A DNA stretch of 64,000 nt from an uncultured Bacteroides sp. (GTDB lineage: Bacteria; Bacteroidota; Bacteroidia; Bacteroidales; Bacteroidaceae). Position numbers and translations under genes: made by a program. Below the pieces are notes generated by a model that saw only the letters and a program-made list of their open reading frames with translations, did no database searches and had not been told where the DNA came from. Of this stretch, positions 36,523 through 45,437 are shown piece after piece. Every line of letters begins with the position of its first letter. The stretch's first letter is position 1. The stretch spans positions 1 to 64,000 of the forward strand of contig CASDXF010000005.1 of NCBI GenBank assembly GCA_949285075.1, given 5' to 3'.

Positions 36523-39513
36523 TTATGCAGCCGTCGATTTTTTCCCGCTCATCATCTTGTACGCGATAGGCGAAGCGATAAACAGTGAAGAGAACGTTCC
36601 AATTACGACACCGAGAATCATCGCGAACGAGAAGCTGCGGATGCTCTCGCCTCCCAAGAAGAAGATGATAACCAACACAATCAGCGTAGACGAACCCGTG
36701 AACAGGGTACGGGTCAGCGTAGAGTTCAACGAATCGTTGAACAACTGGAACATGTCTCTCTTGGGATACAGGTGGAAGTACTCGCGCACACGGTCGAAGA
36801 TAACCACCTTATCATTGATAGAGTAACCTACGGCAGTCAAGATAGCGCCGATAAAGGTCTGGTCTATCTCCATAGAGAAAGGCAAGATACCCCAAAAAAT
36901 GGAGTAAACACCGAGGATAGCTACGGCATCGAACGTCAACGCCGCTACCGAACCGATACTGTAGGCGATATTGCGGAACCGCAACAGGATATACAGACCG
37001 ATAGCTATCACCGCGAGAATGACAGACCAGATGGCCGACACCTTGATGTCGTCCGCCACGCTCGGGCCCACCTTCTGCGAGCTGATGATGCTTCCGCCTC
37101 TATGGTCATCGCGATTGATGAACCGCTCCAACGTAACGTCCTGAGCGAGCAACGGCTTCAGCAGCTCGTAAATCTTGGCCTCAATCTCCGAGTCCACATT
37201 CACGTCCGTCTCGTTGATTCGGTAGTTAGTACTGATACGCAGCGTCTTTCCGTCCGTTCCGATGGCGATAACGCTGACGTTAGCGTCCTCGAACTGGCCT
37301 TCCATCAATTCACGCACCTGCTCCGGCTCTATGGACTGCTCGAACCTTACCTGATAGTTACGTCCACCGGTAAAGTCGATACTCTGGCTCAATCCGCGCG
37401 TGCAGAGGAACGCGACGAATACGATGAGCGCCACCAGTCCGCTAGTCAGCCATATCTTGTTACGGCCCATGAAGTTGAACTTGGTATCCTGCAGCACGCC
37501 CTTCGACAGCTTGGTCTCGAACGTAAGGTGCTGCCACTTGTCTTTTCTCATGAAATGGTCAAACACCAGACGCGTCATGAACACGGCGGTGAAGAACGAG
37601 ATAACGATACCTATAATCAAGGTCGTGGCGAATCCGCGGATAGGTCCGGTTCCGAAATAGAACAGGATGACACCCGTAATGATTGAGGTAAAGTTAGAGT
37701 CAAAGATAGCCGAGAAAGCGTTGGAATAACCGTCGGCCAACGCCCGCTTGATATTCTTTCCTCCGCGCAGCTCCTCCTTCGTGCGCTCAAATATCAGCAC
37801 GTTCGCGTCGACCGCCATACCCAGAGAGAGCACCATACCGGCGATTCCGGACATGGTCAGCGCCGCTTGGAAAGAAGCGAGAACGCCAAACGTGAAGAAC
37901 ATGTTGAACAGCAAGGCGCCGTTAGCCACCATACCGGCCGTGAAGCCGTACATGGAACATACGTACACCATCAGCAGGATAAAGGCCACGATACAAGAGA
38001 TGAAGCCCGCCTGAATGGACTCTTCTCCCAACGACGGACCAACGATGTCCTCCTGCACGATGTGCGCCGGAGCCGGCATCTTACCGGACACCAACACGTT
38101 GGCCAAGTCCTTCGTCTGCTCCGGAGTAAAGTTACCGGAGATTTCGGAGCGTCCTCCCGTAATCTCGCTATTGACGTTCGGGGCGGAATATACATAGTCA
38201 TCCAATACGATAGCGATGGAACGGCCGATGTTCTGCTTGGTCAGCTGCGCCCAACGGCGAGCCCCGTCGTTGTTCATGGCCATCGTCACGATAGGCTGAT
38301 TGTATTGGTTGAACTCGTCTTTCGCGTCGGTTATCACGTCACCCTCCAGAGGAGCCTTTCCGTTACGCTCGGTCACCCGGATGGCGTATAGCTCGAAGGT
38401 CTGCTTCTTCGGGTCGAATTCGGCGGCGGAAACGCCCCACTTCAGTCGGAGGTCTTTCGGCAGCTCAGCCTTCACCTCCGGCATGTTCAGGTACTTGTTG
38501 ACCTCGGCCGTATCTCTCGAATTGGCGTATCCCACTACCGGGCCTTGACCGCTTGAATTGGGCTGAAGTATCGACAGCAACGGGTATTGCTTCTTCAGTT
38601 CCTCCATGTTGACGCTCTTGTCGGCTTCCTTCGTCTCGCCTTTCAGCGCCGCGGCAAGGCTGTCGGCGGCGCTCACCTGCTTAGCGTCCTCGGCCGCGTC
38701 GGCCACGAGGTTCGTCGAGTCAGTCTTCGCGGCTGAGTCTTCTCCAAGTATCACGCGCAGCTTCGCGTCGGCCGCCTGTATGGAAGCAAGCACCTCGCGG
38801 GCGCTGTACGTCTCCCAGAACTCAAGGTTGGCCGAGCCTTGCAACAGCTTTCTCACGCGCTCCGGCTCCTTGATACCCGGCAGCTCCACCATGATGCGGC
38901 CCATCTTGTCCTCCAAGCTCTGGATATTCGGCTGAACCACGCCGAAGCGGTCGATACGCGTACGGAGCACGTTATATGAGTTGGCCACGGCTGCTTTCAC
39001 TTCCTCCCTCAGCACCTTCTCGACCTCAGCGTCCGTTGACTTCTGGTTGACTTTATCCTTCAGTTGTTGCGTTGCGAAAAGTTCGGCGAGTTTCGCGTCC
39101 GGAGCGGCCTTGTGATATTCTCTGATAAATAAGGTAATGACATCGTCCTGACTGTTCACCGCTTGCTTGGCTGCTTCGGCCAACGCGTTGTTGAACGTCT
39201 CGTCCGGCTTGTTGTCAGCCAATGCCCTAATCACGTCCGGTACGGAAACCTCAAGGATAACGTTCATACCCCCCTTCAAGTCCAGACCTAGACCAATCTC
39301 CATTTCACGGCACTGTTGCAGCGTCCAGTTGCCCAGCCACACCTTCTGGTTGGCAAGCGAGTCGAGGTAATCCTGCTCCACTTGCGGGTCTCCGTTCGCG
39401 ATTTCCTTCGCCTTATTGGTATAATGGCGTGTCACGAAGGAGAAGGAAAGGTAGAACAGGCACACCAACGTGAGCAGTACCGCAAAAACCTTTACAAATC
39501 CTTTGTTTTGCAT
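36523..39513 (-). CDS. secDF: SecD-SecF fusion protein translocase subunit
   Basis: A 996-residue inner-membrane protein that uses proton motive force to help pull secreted proteins through SecYEG. The SecD half has TM1 (about 8-26), 'EIGLGLDLKGGMNVILEV', the periplasmic P1 region with a low-complexity Ala/Asp insert (about 250-310), and the TM2-6 core 'GMAVDANVLIFERTKEELR'. The SecF half (about 660-996) has 'DFTGGRNYQVRF', 'GYSINDKVVIFDRVRE' and five further helices. Fusion of both halves is normal in Bacteroidetes. The promoter is TATATTTG at 39604-39611, leaving a leader of about 85 bases. Confidence 0.97.
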   Translation of the reverse strand: MQNKGFVKVFAVLLTLVCLFYLSFSFVTRHYTNKAKEIANGDPQVEQDYLDSLANQKVWLGNWTLQQCREMEIGLGLDLKGGMNVILEVSVPDVIRALADNKPDETFNNALAEAAKQAVNSQDDVITLFIREYHKAAPDAKLAELFATQQLKDKVNQKSTDAEVEKVLREEVKAAVANSYNVLRTRIDRFGVVQPNIQSLEDKMGRIMVELPGIKEPERVRKLLQGSANLEFWETYSAREVLASIQAADAKLRVILGEDSAAKTDSTNLVADAAEDAKQVSAADSLAAALKGETKEADKSVNMEELKKQYPLLSILQPNSSGQGPVVGYANSRDTAEVNKYLNMPEVKAELPKDLRLKWGVSAAEFDPKKQTFELYAIRVTERNGKAPLEGDVITDAKDEFNQYNQPIVTMAMNNDGARRWAQLTKQNIGRSIAIVLDDYVYSAPNVNSEITGGRSEISGNFTPEQTKDLANVLVSGKMPAPAHIVQEDIVGPSLGEESIQAGFISCIVAFILLMVYVCSMYGFTAGMVANGALLFNMFFTFGVLASFQAALTMSGIAGMVLSLGMAVDANVLIFERTKEELRGGKNIKRALADGYSNAFSAIFDSNFTSIITGVILFYFGTGPIRGFATTLIIGIVISFFTAVFMTRLVFDHFMRKDKWQHLTFETKLSKGVLQDTKFNFMGRNKIWLTSGLVALIVFVAFLCTRGLSQSIDFTGGRNYQVRFEQSIEPEQVRELMEGQFEDANVSVIAIGTDGKTLRISTNYRINETDVNVDSEIEAKIYELLKPLLAQDVTLERFINRDDHRGGSIISSQKVGPSVADDIKVSAIWSVILAVIAIGLYILLRFRNIAYSIGSVAALTFDAVAILGVYSIFWGILPFSMEIDQTFIGAILTAVGYSINDKVVIFDRVREYFHLYPKRDMFQLFNDSLNSTLTRTLFTGSSTLIVLVIIFFLGGESIRSFSFAMILGVVIGTFSSLFIASPIAYKMMSGKKSTAA

Positions 39514-39603
39514 TTTACTTTAGTTTATGATGATTACTTTTTTAATTTAATTTCCTTTATCGTTTTGTCGCATAGAAGATACACTCTACCGCATACAAGG
39601 CTG

Positions 39604-39611
39604 CAAATATA
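39604..39611 (-). promoter_or_regulatory. Promoter -7 element for secDF
   Basis: Reads TATATTTG on the minus strand, with TTTTG about 23 bases upstream as a possible -33 element. It implies an approximately 85-base 5' leader on the secDF message. No known structured leader is recognised in it. Confidence 0.6.
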
Positions 39612-39870
39612 GTTTTTTTTTCACATTCGTATGTCAAAAGCCCTCAAATATTTGTTTTTTAGCGGCGGCGGGAGCGAGTACAGTTGCGCTCCGTCTAGCC
39701 ATTTCGGTTTAACCCGACATTAGGCGAACAGGCGTCACGGAACTGGCCCGCGAAACAAATGGAAAACGGAGCGACGAGAGGTGAAAGGTCAAGGAGAATC
39801 CAACATCCACACAATCATCTCATTTTCAACGCATAGTGTTCCCCTTCACCAATATTCGGCTTCCCCGTTT

Positions 39871-39976
39871 GAGAATCAGCCCTACGGCTCGTGACAGACA
39901 GCCCCACGGCTCGCGACGGAAAGGGCTGTTTCTCACGACGGAAAGGGCTACGGCTCACGAGCGACGGAAAGGGCTG
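39871..39976. repeat. 22-bp repeat array, site E (both orientations)
   Basis: This site contains CCCTACGGCTCGTGACAGA-type reverse units on the left. On the right is CGACGGAAAGGGCT three times (39914-39927, 39936-39949, 39962-39975), the first two 22 bases apart. It lies in the 620-base divergent gap between secDF (39513) and cbpA (40134). The rest of that gap holds the secDF promoter and a GC-rich stretch near 39980-40050. An ATTATTTG that may be the cbpA -7 element lies just before 40110. I see no gene. Confidence 0.8.
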
Positions 39977-40133
39977 AACGACCGGTGGCCGGCGCTCGGC
40001 CTTGTCCGGGACGAGGCCGGGAGGTAGGCGCGGGGCGGAGCGTTTGGTTTAAATATTACTAATTATTGAAACAAAGGGCTTTATTGGCGTATTATTTGCA
40101 CTAAACAATAAAAAACATCTAAATTCATAAAAA

Positions 40134-41081
40134 ATGGCTTATATAGACTATTATCAGATTCTTGGAGTGGACAAGGGCGCTTCTCAGGATGATATCAAGA
40201 AGGCCTACCGCAAGTTGGCCCGGAAATATCATCCGGACCTGAACCCGGACGACCCAAGCGCGAAGGATAAGTTTCAGCAGATAAACGAAGCCAACGAGGT
40301 GCTCAGCGACCCGGAAAAACGCAAGAAGTACGACGAGTACGGCGAACAGTGGAAGCACGCCGATGAGTTTGAAGCGCAAAAACGGGCGCGGCAGGCGGGA
40401 GGATTCGGCGGATTCGGAAACGCGGGACACGGATTCACGGACGGAAACGGCACGTACTGGTACACCTCTTCGGGAGACGGATTCTCGGACGGAGAGAGGG
40501 GAGAGTTCTCCGACTTCTTCGAGTCGCTGTTCGGGCACGGCAGAAGCGGACGGCAGGAACGGACGGGATTCCGCGGGAACGACTATAACGCCGAGCTGCA
40601 CCTGTCGCTCCGCGAGGCGGCGCAGACGCGCAAGCAGGTACTGACGGTGAACGGGAAGCAGATACGCATCACGATTCCCGCGGGCGTGGCCGACGGGCAG
40701 GTCATCAAGCTGAAAGGATACGGCGGGAACGGCGTCAACGGAGGACCCGCGGGAGACTTGTACATCACATTCGTCATAGCCGAAGACCCCGTGTTCAAGC
40801 GCTTGGGAGACGACCTGTACGTAAACGCGGACATCGACCTCTACACCGCCGTACTGGGAGGAGAGAAGGTGATAGACACGCTGGACGGCAAGGTAAGGCT
40901 GAAAATCAACCCCGAGACGCAGAACGGCACGAAAGTGCGGCTGAAAGGCAAAGGATTCCCCGTCTACAAGCAGGAAGGGAAAGCCGGCGACTTGATAGTG
41001 ACTTACAACGTCATGATTCCCACGCGCCTGACCGACAGGCAGAAGGAATTGTTCAGACAGCTACAGAGTATGAACCAATAA
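40134..41081 (+). CDS. cbpA: DnaJ-class co-chaperone CbpA
   Basis: A cytoplasmic 315-residue J-domain protein that stimulates DnaK. The J domain (4-68) has the HPD motif at His33-Asp35. A Gly/Phe-rich linker (about 85-140) and two beta-barrel client-binding domains (about 150-310, '[19 protein letters not shown]') follow. No zinc-finger CxxCxGxG repeats are present, which makes it a CbpA-type rather than a canonical DnaJ. The modulator gene cbpM follows 12 bases later, confirming the pairing. Confidence 0.93.
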   Translation: MAYIDYYQILGVDKGASQDDIKKAYRKLARKYHPDLNPDDPSAKDKFQQINEANEVLSDPEKRKKYDEYGEQWKHADEFEAQKRARQAGGFGGFGNAGHGFTDGNGTYWYTSSGDGFSDGERGEFSDFFESLFGHGRSGRQERTGFRGNDYNAELHLSLREAAQTRKQVLTVNGKQIRITIPAGVADGQVIKLKGYGGNGVNGGPAGDLYITFVIAEDPVFKRLGDDLYVNADIDLYTAVLGGEKVIDTLDGKVRLKINPETQNGTKVRLKGKGFPVYKQEGKAGDLIVTYNVMIPTRLTDRQKELFRQLQSMNQ

Positions 41082-41093
41082 AGAACGAACATT

Positions 41094-41408
41094 ATGCAGA
41101 CTGAATTAATCATTGTCAGTGAATACTGTCACAAATGTCATATAGAGCCTTCGTTCATCGACATGCTTGAAGAAGGCGGCCTGATAGAAGTACGCGACGA
41201 GGAAGGCGAACACTATCTGCTCGCCTCGCAGCTGCCCGAGATAGAGCGCTACAGCCGAATGTATTACGACCTCTCCATCAACATGGAGGGCATTGACGCC
41301 ATCCACCATCTGCTGGAAAAGATAGAAAGGATGCGGCGGGAGATAGAATCACTTCGCAGGGAGCTGCAGCTTTACCGGCGGCGGGAGATTAAGGACATCG
41401 ACTGGTGA
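41094..41408 (+). CDS. cbpM: CbpM-like chaperone modulator
   Basis: A 104-residue protein with a MerR-like N-terminal half and a charged helical C-terminus ('EKIERMRREIESLRRELQL'). In the characterised case CbpM binds the J domain of CbpA and restrains it. It lies immediately downstream of cbpA. It has two Cys near the N-terminus ('YCHKC') that could respond to metal or redox state, which is speculation. Confidence 0.88.
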   Translation: MQTELIIVSEYCHKCHIEPSFIDMLEEGGLIEVRDEEGEHYLLASQLPEIERYSRMYYDLSINMEGIDAIHHLLEKIERMRREIESLRRELQLYRRREIKDIDW

Positions 41409-41562
41409 GACGAGCCGCCTGCGGCGGAACGTCCCGCAAGAGAAAGCCCGCGCGGCGCGGAATGACCGTTAATAACCCTAAGAATGGTATTAAATTTTGT
41501 TTCAACCCGCGTTTTTTCCGCCGCGCTGTTTGCTGTTATCATAATAGCGCGTATCTTCGCAG

Positions 41563-41626
41563 TGTGTTTTCATAGTATTAGATTTAAGGTTAACAAAAGG
41601 TTGGGCTCAGCGGAGCCCTTTTTTTA
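41563..41626 (+). ncRNA. Candidate Bacteroidales-1-type small RNA
   Basis: A short transcription unit with no open frame. A promoter-like TATCTTCG (41552-41559) is followed by GTGTGTTTTCATAGTATTAG, TTTAAGGTTAACAAAAGG and a terminator (GGGCTC loop GAGCCC, 41603-41618, then seven T). I recognise the GTGTTTTCATAGTATTAGA-TTTAAGGTTAACAA core as that of the Bacteroidales-1 RNA motif. The identification is from memory and needs a covariance-model search. It lies between cbpM and the convergent EEP gene. The remaining part of the gap (41409-41550) shows nothing else. Confidence 0.6.
41603..41625 (+). terminator. Intrinsic terminator of the small RNA
   Basis: GGGCTC (41603-41608), loop AGCG, GAGCCC (41613-41618), then seven T. 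It ends 13 bases before the stop codon of the minus-strand EEP gene, so it may also stop antisense reading. Confidence 0.85.
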
Positions 41627-41637
41627 TGCCCGTAATC

Positions 41638-42714
41638 CTACTTATGAAGGTAGCACCAGATGGGATAATGGTCGGAGTCTTTGATGGAATCGTCTACCGT
41701 ACAACGATAGGGCTTCAAGTCGGGGCTGACTAGAATGTTGTCGATGCGGAAATAGAACTTGTTCTGGTTGTAAGAGATGCCCAACCCGTTGCCCGACTCC
41801 GTAAAGGCGTCGTTCAGCCGGCGGGTAAGCGCCCGATGAACGTACGAGATGGAAACGTCGTTGAAATCGCCGCAGGCGATTATGGAGGAGTAACGGCTTC
41901 CGGCGATGACCCCGGCCACCGAATCGGCCTGCACGGAGCGTATGGAGGTCGCCTCCGCGAACTTCCGGACAAACTGTCGCAACCTCGTCTTCACTTTCCG
42001 GGCGTCCGGGTCGTCTATCATGTCCTCGTACAGTCCCCTGTCTTCTTTGGTCAGCTTGTTCGACTCAAGATGGTTGTTTATCAGGGTGAGGGTGTCCGCT
42101 CCCATCTTCAGCGTATAGACCATCGAGCCGTTGGAGACGCTCTCGTATCCCACGGGCCTCTCCGACAGTATCGGAAACTTGGAGAAGCAGGCAAGGCTCG
42201 ACGTGCCGCCGCTTCCCGCCCGGTGTATCGAGCGGTAGGGGTAATCCTTCAAGGCGGTCAGGACATCCTTTTCCGTCAGCCGCTTCGCGCTGCCCGAGAC
42301 GCTGTACTCCTGTAGGCAGATGATGTCGGCCCCGCTATCGGCGAGATAGGAAAGGACCGGGTTCCGGCCGTCCTTCTTCTCGTGCGCGTTGAATCCCATC
42401 ACGTTATAGGACAGCAGCTTAACGCTTCCTTCGGGAATCTCCCCGGAAACGGGATTGACGGGGATATAGGTACGTATCTGCGGAAAGCAGACCAACAGTC
42501 CGGCGAGGGACAGCAGCGCGTAGCGACGCCTTACGACCAGCCAAAGCAGGAAAAAGCCGAGAACGGCGGCGAGAAAGAGGGGAAACACCAATCCAAGACA
42601 AGAGACCACCGGATAGCACCGCGGATGAAGAAAGGGACTATAGGCGCTCAACGCCAACATCCCGACCAGAAAGGCGTTGGCGAACAGCAGTAAGTATGTA
42701 AGCAGCTTCCCCAT
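41638..42714 (-). CDS. Endonuclease/exonuclease/phosphatase family membrane protein
   Basis: A 358-residue protein. Two or three N-terminal membrane helices (about 5-80) are followed by an EEP (exonuclease III-like) domain (about 95-358). The latter has 'LLSYNVMGFN', 'ADIICLQEYS', 'INNHLES', 'GDFNDV' and the terminal 'SDHYPI' catalytic His. Substrate may be a phosphodiester in lipid or nucleic acid; the family includes both. It is the last gene of a unit with two rhomboid proteases, 38 bases after the second one. Confidence 0.88.
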   Translation of the reverse strand: MGKLLTYLLLFANAFLVGMLALSAYSPFLHPRCYPVVSCLGLVFPLFLAAVLGFFLLWLVVRRRYALLSLAGLLVCFPQIRTYIPVNPVSGEIPEGSVKLLSYNVMGFNAHEKKDGRNPVLSYLADSGADIICLQEYSVSGSAKRLTEKDVLTALKDYPYRSIHRAGSGGTSSLACFSKFPILSERPVGYESVSNGSMVYTLKMGADTLTLINNHLESNKLTKEDRGLYEDMIDDPDARKVKTRLRQFVRKFAEATSIRSVQADSVAGVIAGSRYSSIIACGDFNDVSISYVHRALTRRLNDAFTESGNGLGISYNQNKFYFRIDNILVSPDLKPYRCTVDDSIKDSDHYPIWCYLHK

Positions 42715-42752
42715 GCAAAGCGTAATTTAAGCAGACGGAAACGGCGGCGCGC

Positions 42753-43655
42753 CTACCGGTTACCGGCGTCGAACAGCCTTTTCTTCTCCTCCGTGGTGAG
42801 GCTCTCGTAGCCGGAGCGCTTCAGCTTCTCCAAGATGCGGTCTATCTCGTCCGACTGCGCCTTCTTGCGGGCGTTGTACTCATAGTCCATCTCCCGCTGA
42901 GATTTCCCTCCCCGGTATATCTTCATCTTGGGCCTGCGCTGCCGGGGCTTCCCGCGGAAGAGGGAGGCAAGGCCGTCCAACGCCCGGTTTATCCAAGCGG
43001 TCAGGTCTCTGCCCCTGCTCAGGCCCGAGGCGAACCACAGTCCGGCGAGCGCGCCACCCAGATGGGCGATGTGTCCGCCGGCGTTACTGGAGGTGATGAA
43101 CAGCAGGTCGGTCACGATGACGACAAGGGCCAGATACTTCAGCCGTATCACGCCGAAAAGAAAAAGCCGTATCGGGTAGTTGGGCTCACGGTAGGCCGTA
43201 GCTGTCACCACGGCCAGAATGGAGGCCGAGGCCCCTACCAGCGTGGCCGAGGAGACGTGGGGGGCGAAGTAGGGAAACACGTTATAGGCCACCATATAGA
43301 GCAACCCGCCGCACAAGCCCCCCAAGACGTAGACACCCCGCAAGTGCTTGGCGGAGAAGAAATAGAGGAACATGCCGCCAAACCAGTAGAGCCAAAGCAT
43401 ATTGAAAAGGATATGCAGGAAGTTGGCGTGCATGAACATGTAGGTGAACAGCGACCACGGGCGGAGGATAAACTCCCCGAAGGAGGCCGGAAGCGCGAGC
43501 GGCCTGACGACACTCGCCGCGTCGAGATTGAACAGGCGGAACAGTACCCCAAGCAGGGCCACCGCCACAAAGACGCCTACATTAATATATATGAGCTGAA
43601 TGAATACATTGCCCCGGCGAAAGGCGTCGCGCAGGTCAGTAATAATATGTGCCAT
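42753..43655 (-). CDS. Rhomboid-family intramembrane serine protease, second copy
   Basis: A 300-residue inner-membrane protease with six helices. The likely catalytic pair is Ser143 in 'GASAS' and His198 in 'HIAHLGGALAG'. 'FLHILFNMLWLYWFG' carries the conserved HxxxN region. A basic C-terminal tail (about 225-300, 'RGKPRQRRPKMKIYRGG', 'TTEEKKRLF') is cytoplasmic and unusual in length. Its start overlaps the end of the first rhomboid by 20 bases, so the two are translationally coupled. Confidence 0.92.
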   Translation of the reverse strand: MAHIITDLRDAFRRGNVFIQLIYINVGVFVAVALLGVLFRLFNLDAASVVRPLALPASFGEFILRPWSLFTYMFMHANFLHILFNMLWLYWFGGMFLYFFSAKHLRGVYVLGGLCGGLLYMVAYNVFPYFAPHVSSATLVGASASILAVVTATAYREPNYPIRLFLFGVIRLKYLALVVIVTDLLFITSSNAGGHIAHLGGALAGLWFASGLSRGRDLTAWINRALDGLASLFRGKPRQRRPKMKIYRGGKSQREMDYEYNARKKAQSDEIDRILEKLKRSGYESLTTEEKKRLFDAGNR

Positions 43656-44313
43656 TGCTCCTGTCTTTTTTCTTCCAATACAAAATGAGCATCAACCCGA
43701 ACAGCATACCGCCGAGGTGGGCGAAGTGGGCCACGTTGTCGCCAGAGCTGTTGGCGATTCCCGAGAAAAGCTCGATGACGGCGTAGCCTATCACGAAGTA
43801 TTTGGCCTTGATGGGGAAAGGCAAAGGGAAGATGAACAGCCGCTCCTCGGGGAACATGACACCGAAAGCCAACAGGATGCCGTAAACCGCTCCGGAGGCT
43901 CCTACCGTCCGCATCAGGTTCAGATATTCCTCCATCGGAATGAACCGGTAAAGGGCGCTATGCGCATCATAATACCCAAACGCGTCCACGGCATACTGAA
44001 TGTACTGCACTCCCTCCTGAATGAGCCCGGCCCCCACGCCGCACACCAAGTAATATAGGAGGAAACGCTTGGGGCCCCACGTCCGTTCGAGGATAGGGCC
44101 GAACATGAACACGGCGAACATGTTGAAGAAGATATGCGTGAACCCCGCGTGCATGAACATGTAGCTAATCAGCTGCAAGGGATTAAAGTCGCTGGCAAGG
44201 AAGAAGTGGAGGCTCAGCGCGTTGTCGAGGTCTATCCCGTAACGTTGGGCGACGAGCGTCCCGAAGAACACAAGCACGTTGATAATAATCAGGTTCTTAG
44301 TAATCGGCGGCAT
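43636..44313 (-). CDS. Rhomboid-family intramembrane serine protease, first copy
   Basis: A 225-residue inner-membrane protease. I start at the ATG at 44313 ('MPPITKNLIIINVLVFF'); the frame extends to 44373 but a TACTTTCG -7-like element (44347-44354) lies inside the extension. The likely catalytic residues are Ser140 in 'GASGAVYG' and His199 in 'AHFAHLGG'. 'HAGFTHIFFNMFAVFMFG' has the HxxxN motif. It heads a three-gene unit with the second rhomboid and the EEP protein. Substrates are unknown. Confidence 0.92.
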   Translation of the reverse strand: MPPITKNLIIINVLVFFGTLVAQRYGIDLDNALSLHFFLASDFNPLQLISYMFMHAGFTHIFFNMFAVFMFGPILERTWGPKRFLLYYLVCGVGAGLIQEGVQYIQYAVDAFGYYDAHSALYRFIPMEEYLNLMRTVGASGAVYGILLAFGVMFPEERLFIFPLPFPIKAKYFVIGYAVIELFSGIANSSGDNVAHFAHLGGMLFGLMLILYWKKKDRSNGTYYY

Positions 44314-44459
44314 AATGTCTGTAACGATTCTTAAATGATTTGCCCGCGAAAGTACGAATAAATTCCATTCCACCGCCCGAAAACCCCGTTCCGTTTGCTC
44401 TTTTTCAAGAATTCGGTTCGTTTTTTGGGCTTTTTATTTGATATATGGTTTTGTTCGTC

Positions 44460-44467
44460 TATATTTG
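44460..44467 (+). promoter_or_regulatory. Promoter for the HU gene
   Basis: TATATTTG is preceded by TTTG (44437-44440) at a 19-base spacing. This is the clearest -33/-7 pair of the Bacteroidetes type in the window. The leader is about 45 bases. Confidence 0.75.
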
Positions 44468-44519
44468 TGGAATTCAAAACAAGAACATTTCATTAATTCA
44501 TCAATTCATCCTACGTATC

Positions 44520-44792
44520 ATGAATAAGTCTGATCTTATCAACGCGATGGCCTGCGAAACTCACATGAGTAAGGCCGACACGAAAAAGGCTCTTGAGGCT
44601 TTCATCAACTCCGTCACCAAAGCCATGAAGGCGGGCGACAAGGTTTCTCTCGTAGGCTTCGGGACGTTCATGCTCAATGAACGGGCCGAGCGAAAGGGCA
44701 TCAACCCCGCAACGAAAGAAATCATCACCATACCCGCCAAGAAGGTGGTGAAGTTTAAGCCGGGAGCGGAACTGTCCGAAGCGGTAGAATAA
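44520..44792 (+). CDS. HU/IHF-family DNA-binding protein
   Basis: A 90-residue nucleoid protein that bends DNA as a dimer. 'MNKSDLINAMA' begins the usual HU fold; upstream codons of the frame lie across the promoter and leader. 'GDKVSLVGFGTFMLNERAER' and 'GINPATKEIITIPAKKVVKFKPG' (the beta-arm with its tip Pro) are canonical. It has its own promoter and terminator. Confidence 0.96.
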   Translation: MNKSDLINAMACETHMSKADTKKALEAFINSVTKAMKAGDKVSLVGFGTFMLNERAERKGINPATKEIITIPAKKVVKFKPGAELSEAVE

Positions 44793-44813
44793 CCGCCTGA
44801 CGAAAGGAACTTG

Positions 44814-44851
44814 AAGGGAGAGAGGCTAACCACGCCCCTCTCCCTTTTTCT
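44814..44851 (+). terminator. Intrinsic terminator of the HU gene
   Basis: AAGGGAGAG (44814-44822) pairs with CTCTCCCTT (from 44838). The stem is followed by TTTTC. It starts 21 bases after the stop. Confidence 0.8.
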
Positions 44852-44927
44852 TTGTCAAAGCGGAAGCCCGGGGAAGCGCCACTCCGCGGAGGAAAACGGG
44901 AAGGAAAACCGGCCGCAATGCGCAGCG

Positions 44928-45009
44928 CTATTTCTCATGAGCCGCCGCCCTGTTTCTCGTGAGCCGTAGCGCCATCTCTCACGAGAAATAGCCCTACGGT
45001 TCACGGCGG
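44928..45009. repeat. 22-bp repeat array, site F
   Basis: Direct units 44928-44949 and 44950-44971 have the core TTTCTCRTGAGCCGYNG. An inverted stretch follows (44972-45009) with CTCACGAGAAATAG-CCCTACGG, so the two halves could pair. It lies in the 645-base gap between HU and argS; the rest of that gap is described separately. Confidence 0.85.
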
Positions 45010-45058
45010 TTGGGGGAAGGAGTCACAATCATTCATATCACACTGATAATTTCAGCCA

Positions 45059-45300
45059 ATGACGCAAGCCCGAATCCGGGAAAGCCCTGCTACGCATAAC
45101 CGCAGCGTATCGCTCATACGGTACCTATGGCGGCTATGTGACCACCACCCTATACCGCCCCGAAATCGAATCACGGCTATCCAAAGTTGCACCTCTTCGA
45201 GGTGCAGCAGCGGGAAATACCGCTCCTTCCGCAGGTACCGCTATGCGGCACGCCGCAGTCAAGCGCAAGTAGGACGCACCGTCACCCCCTGACTCGCGCG
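45059..45300. other. Unidentified structured non-coding element
   Basis: A GC-rich stretch with a perfect hairpin, TGCACCTC-TTC-GAGGTGCA (45188-45206). It also has two similar segments around GGTACC (near 45120, reading CGGTACCTATGGCGGC, and near 45232, reading AGGTACCGCTATGCGG). No protein-like reading is convincing on either strand. It could be a structured RNA or a decayed repeat element. Function is unknown. Confidence 0.4.
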
Positions 45301-45406
45301 TCATTTTAAAGAAAGCGGGACGATTAGGGCGGCGCAATTCCCCACTTAAAAACCCTCCATGCTCAATTTTCAATTCTCCATTTAATAAAATCCCAATGAT
45401 TTTCCG

Positions 45407-45414
45407 TAAGTTTG
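45407..45414 (+). promoter_or_regulatory. Promoter -7 element for argS
   Basis: Reads TAAGTTTG (TAnnTTTG), 24 bases before the ATG at 45438. An alternative ATG at 45396 lies upstream of this element and is therefore not used. Confidence 0.6.
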
Positions 45415-45437
45415 TCCCCCAAGAAATAACGTTGAAT

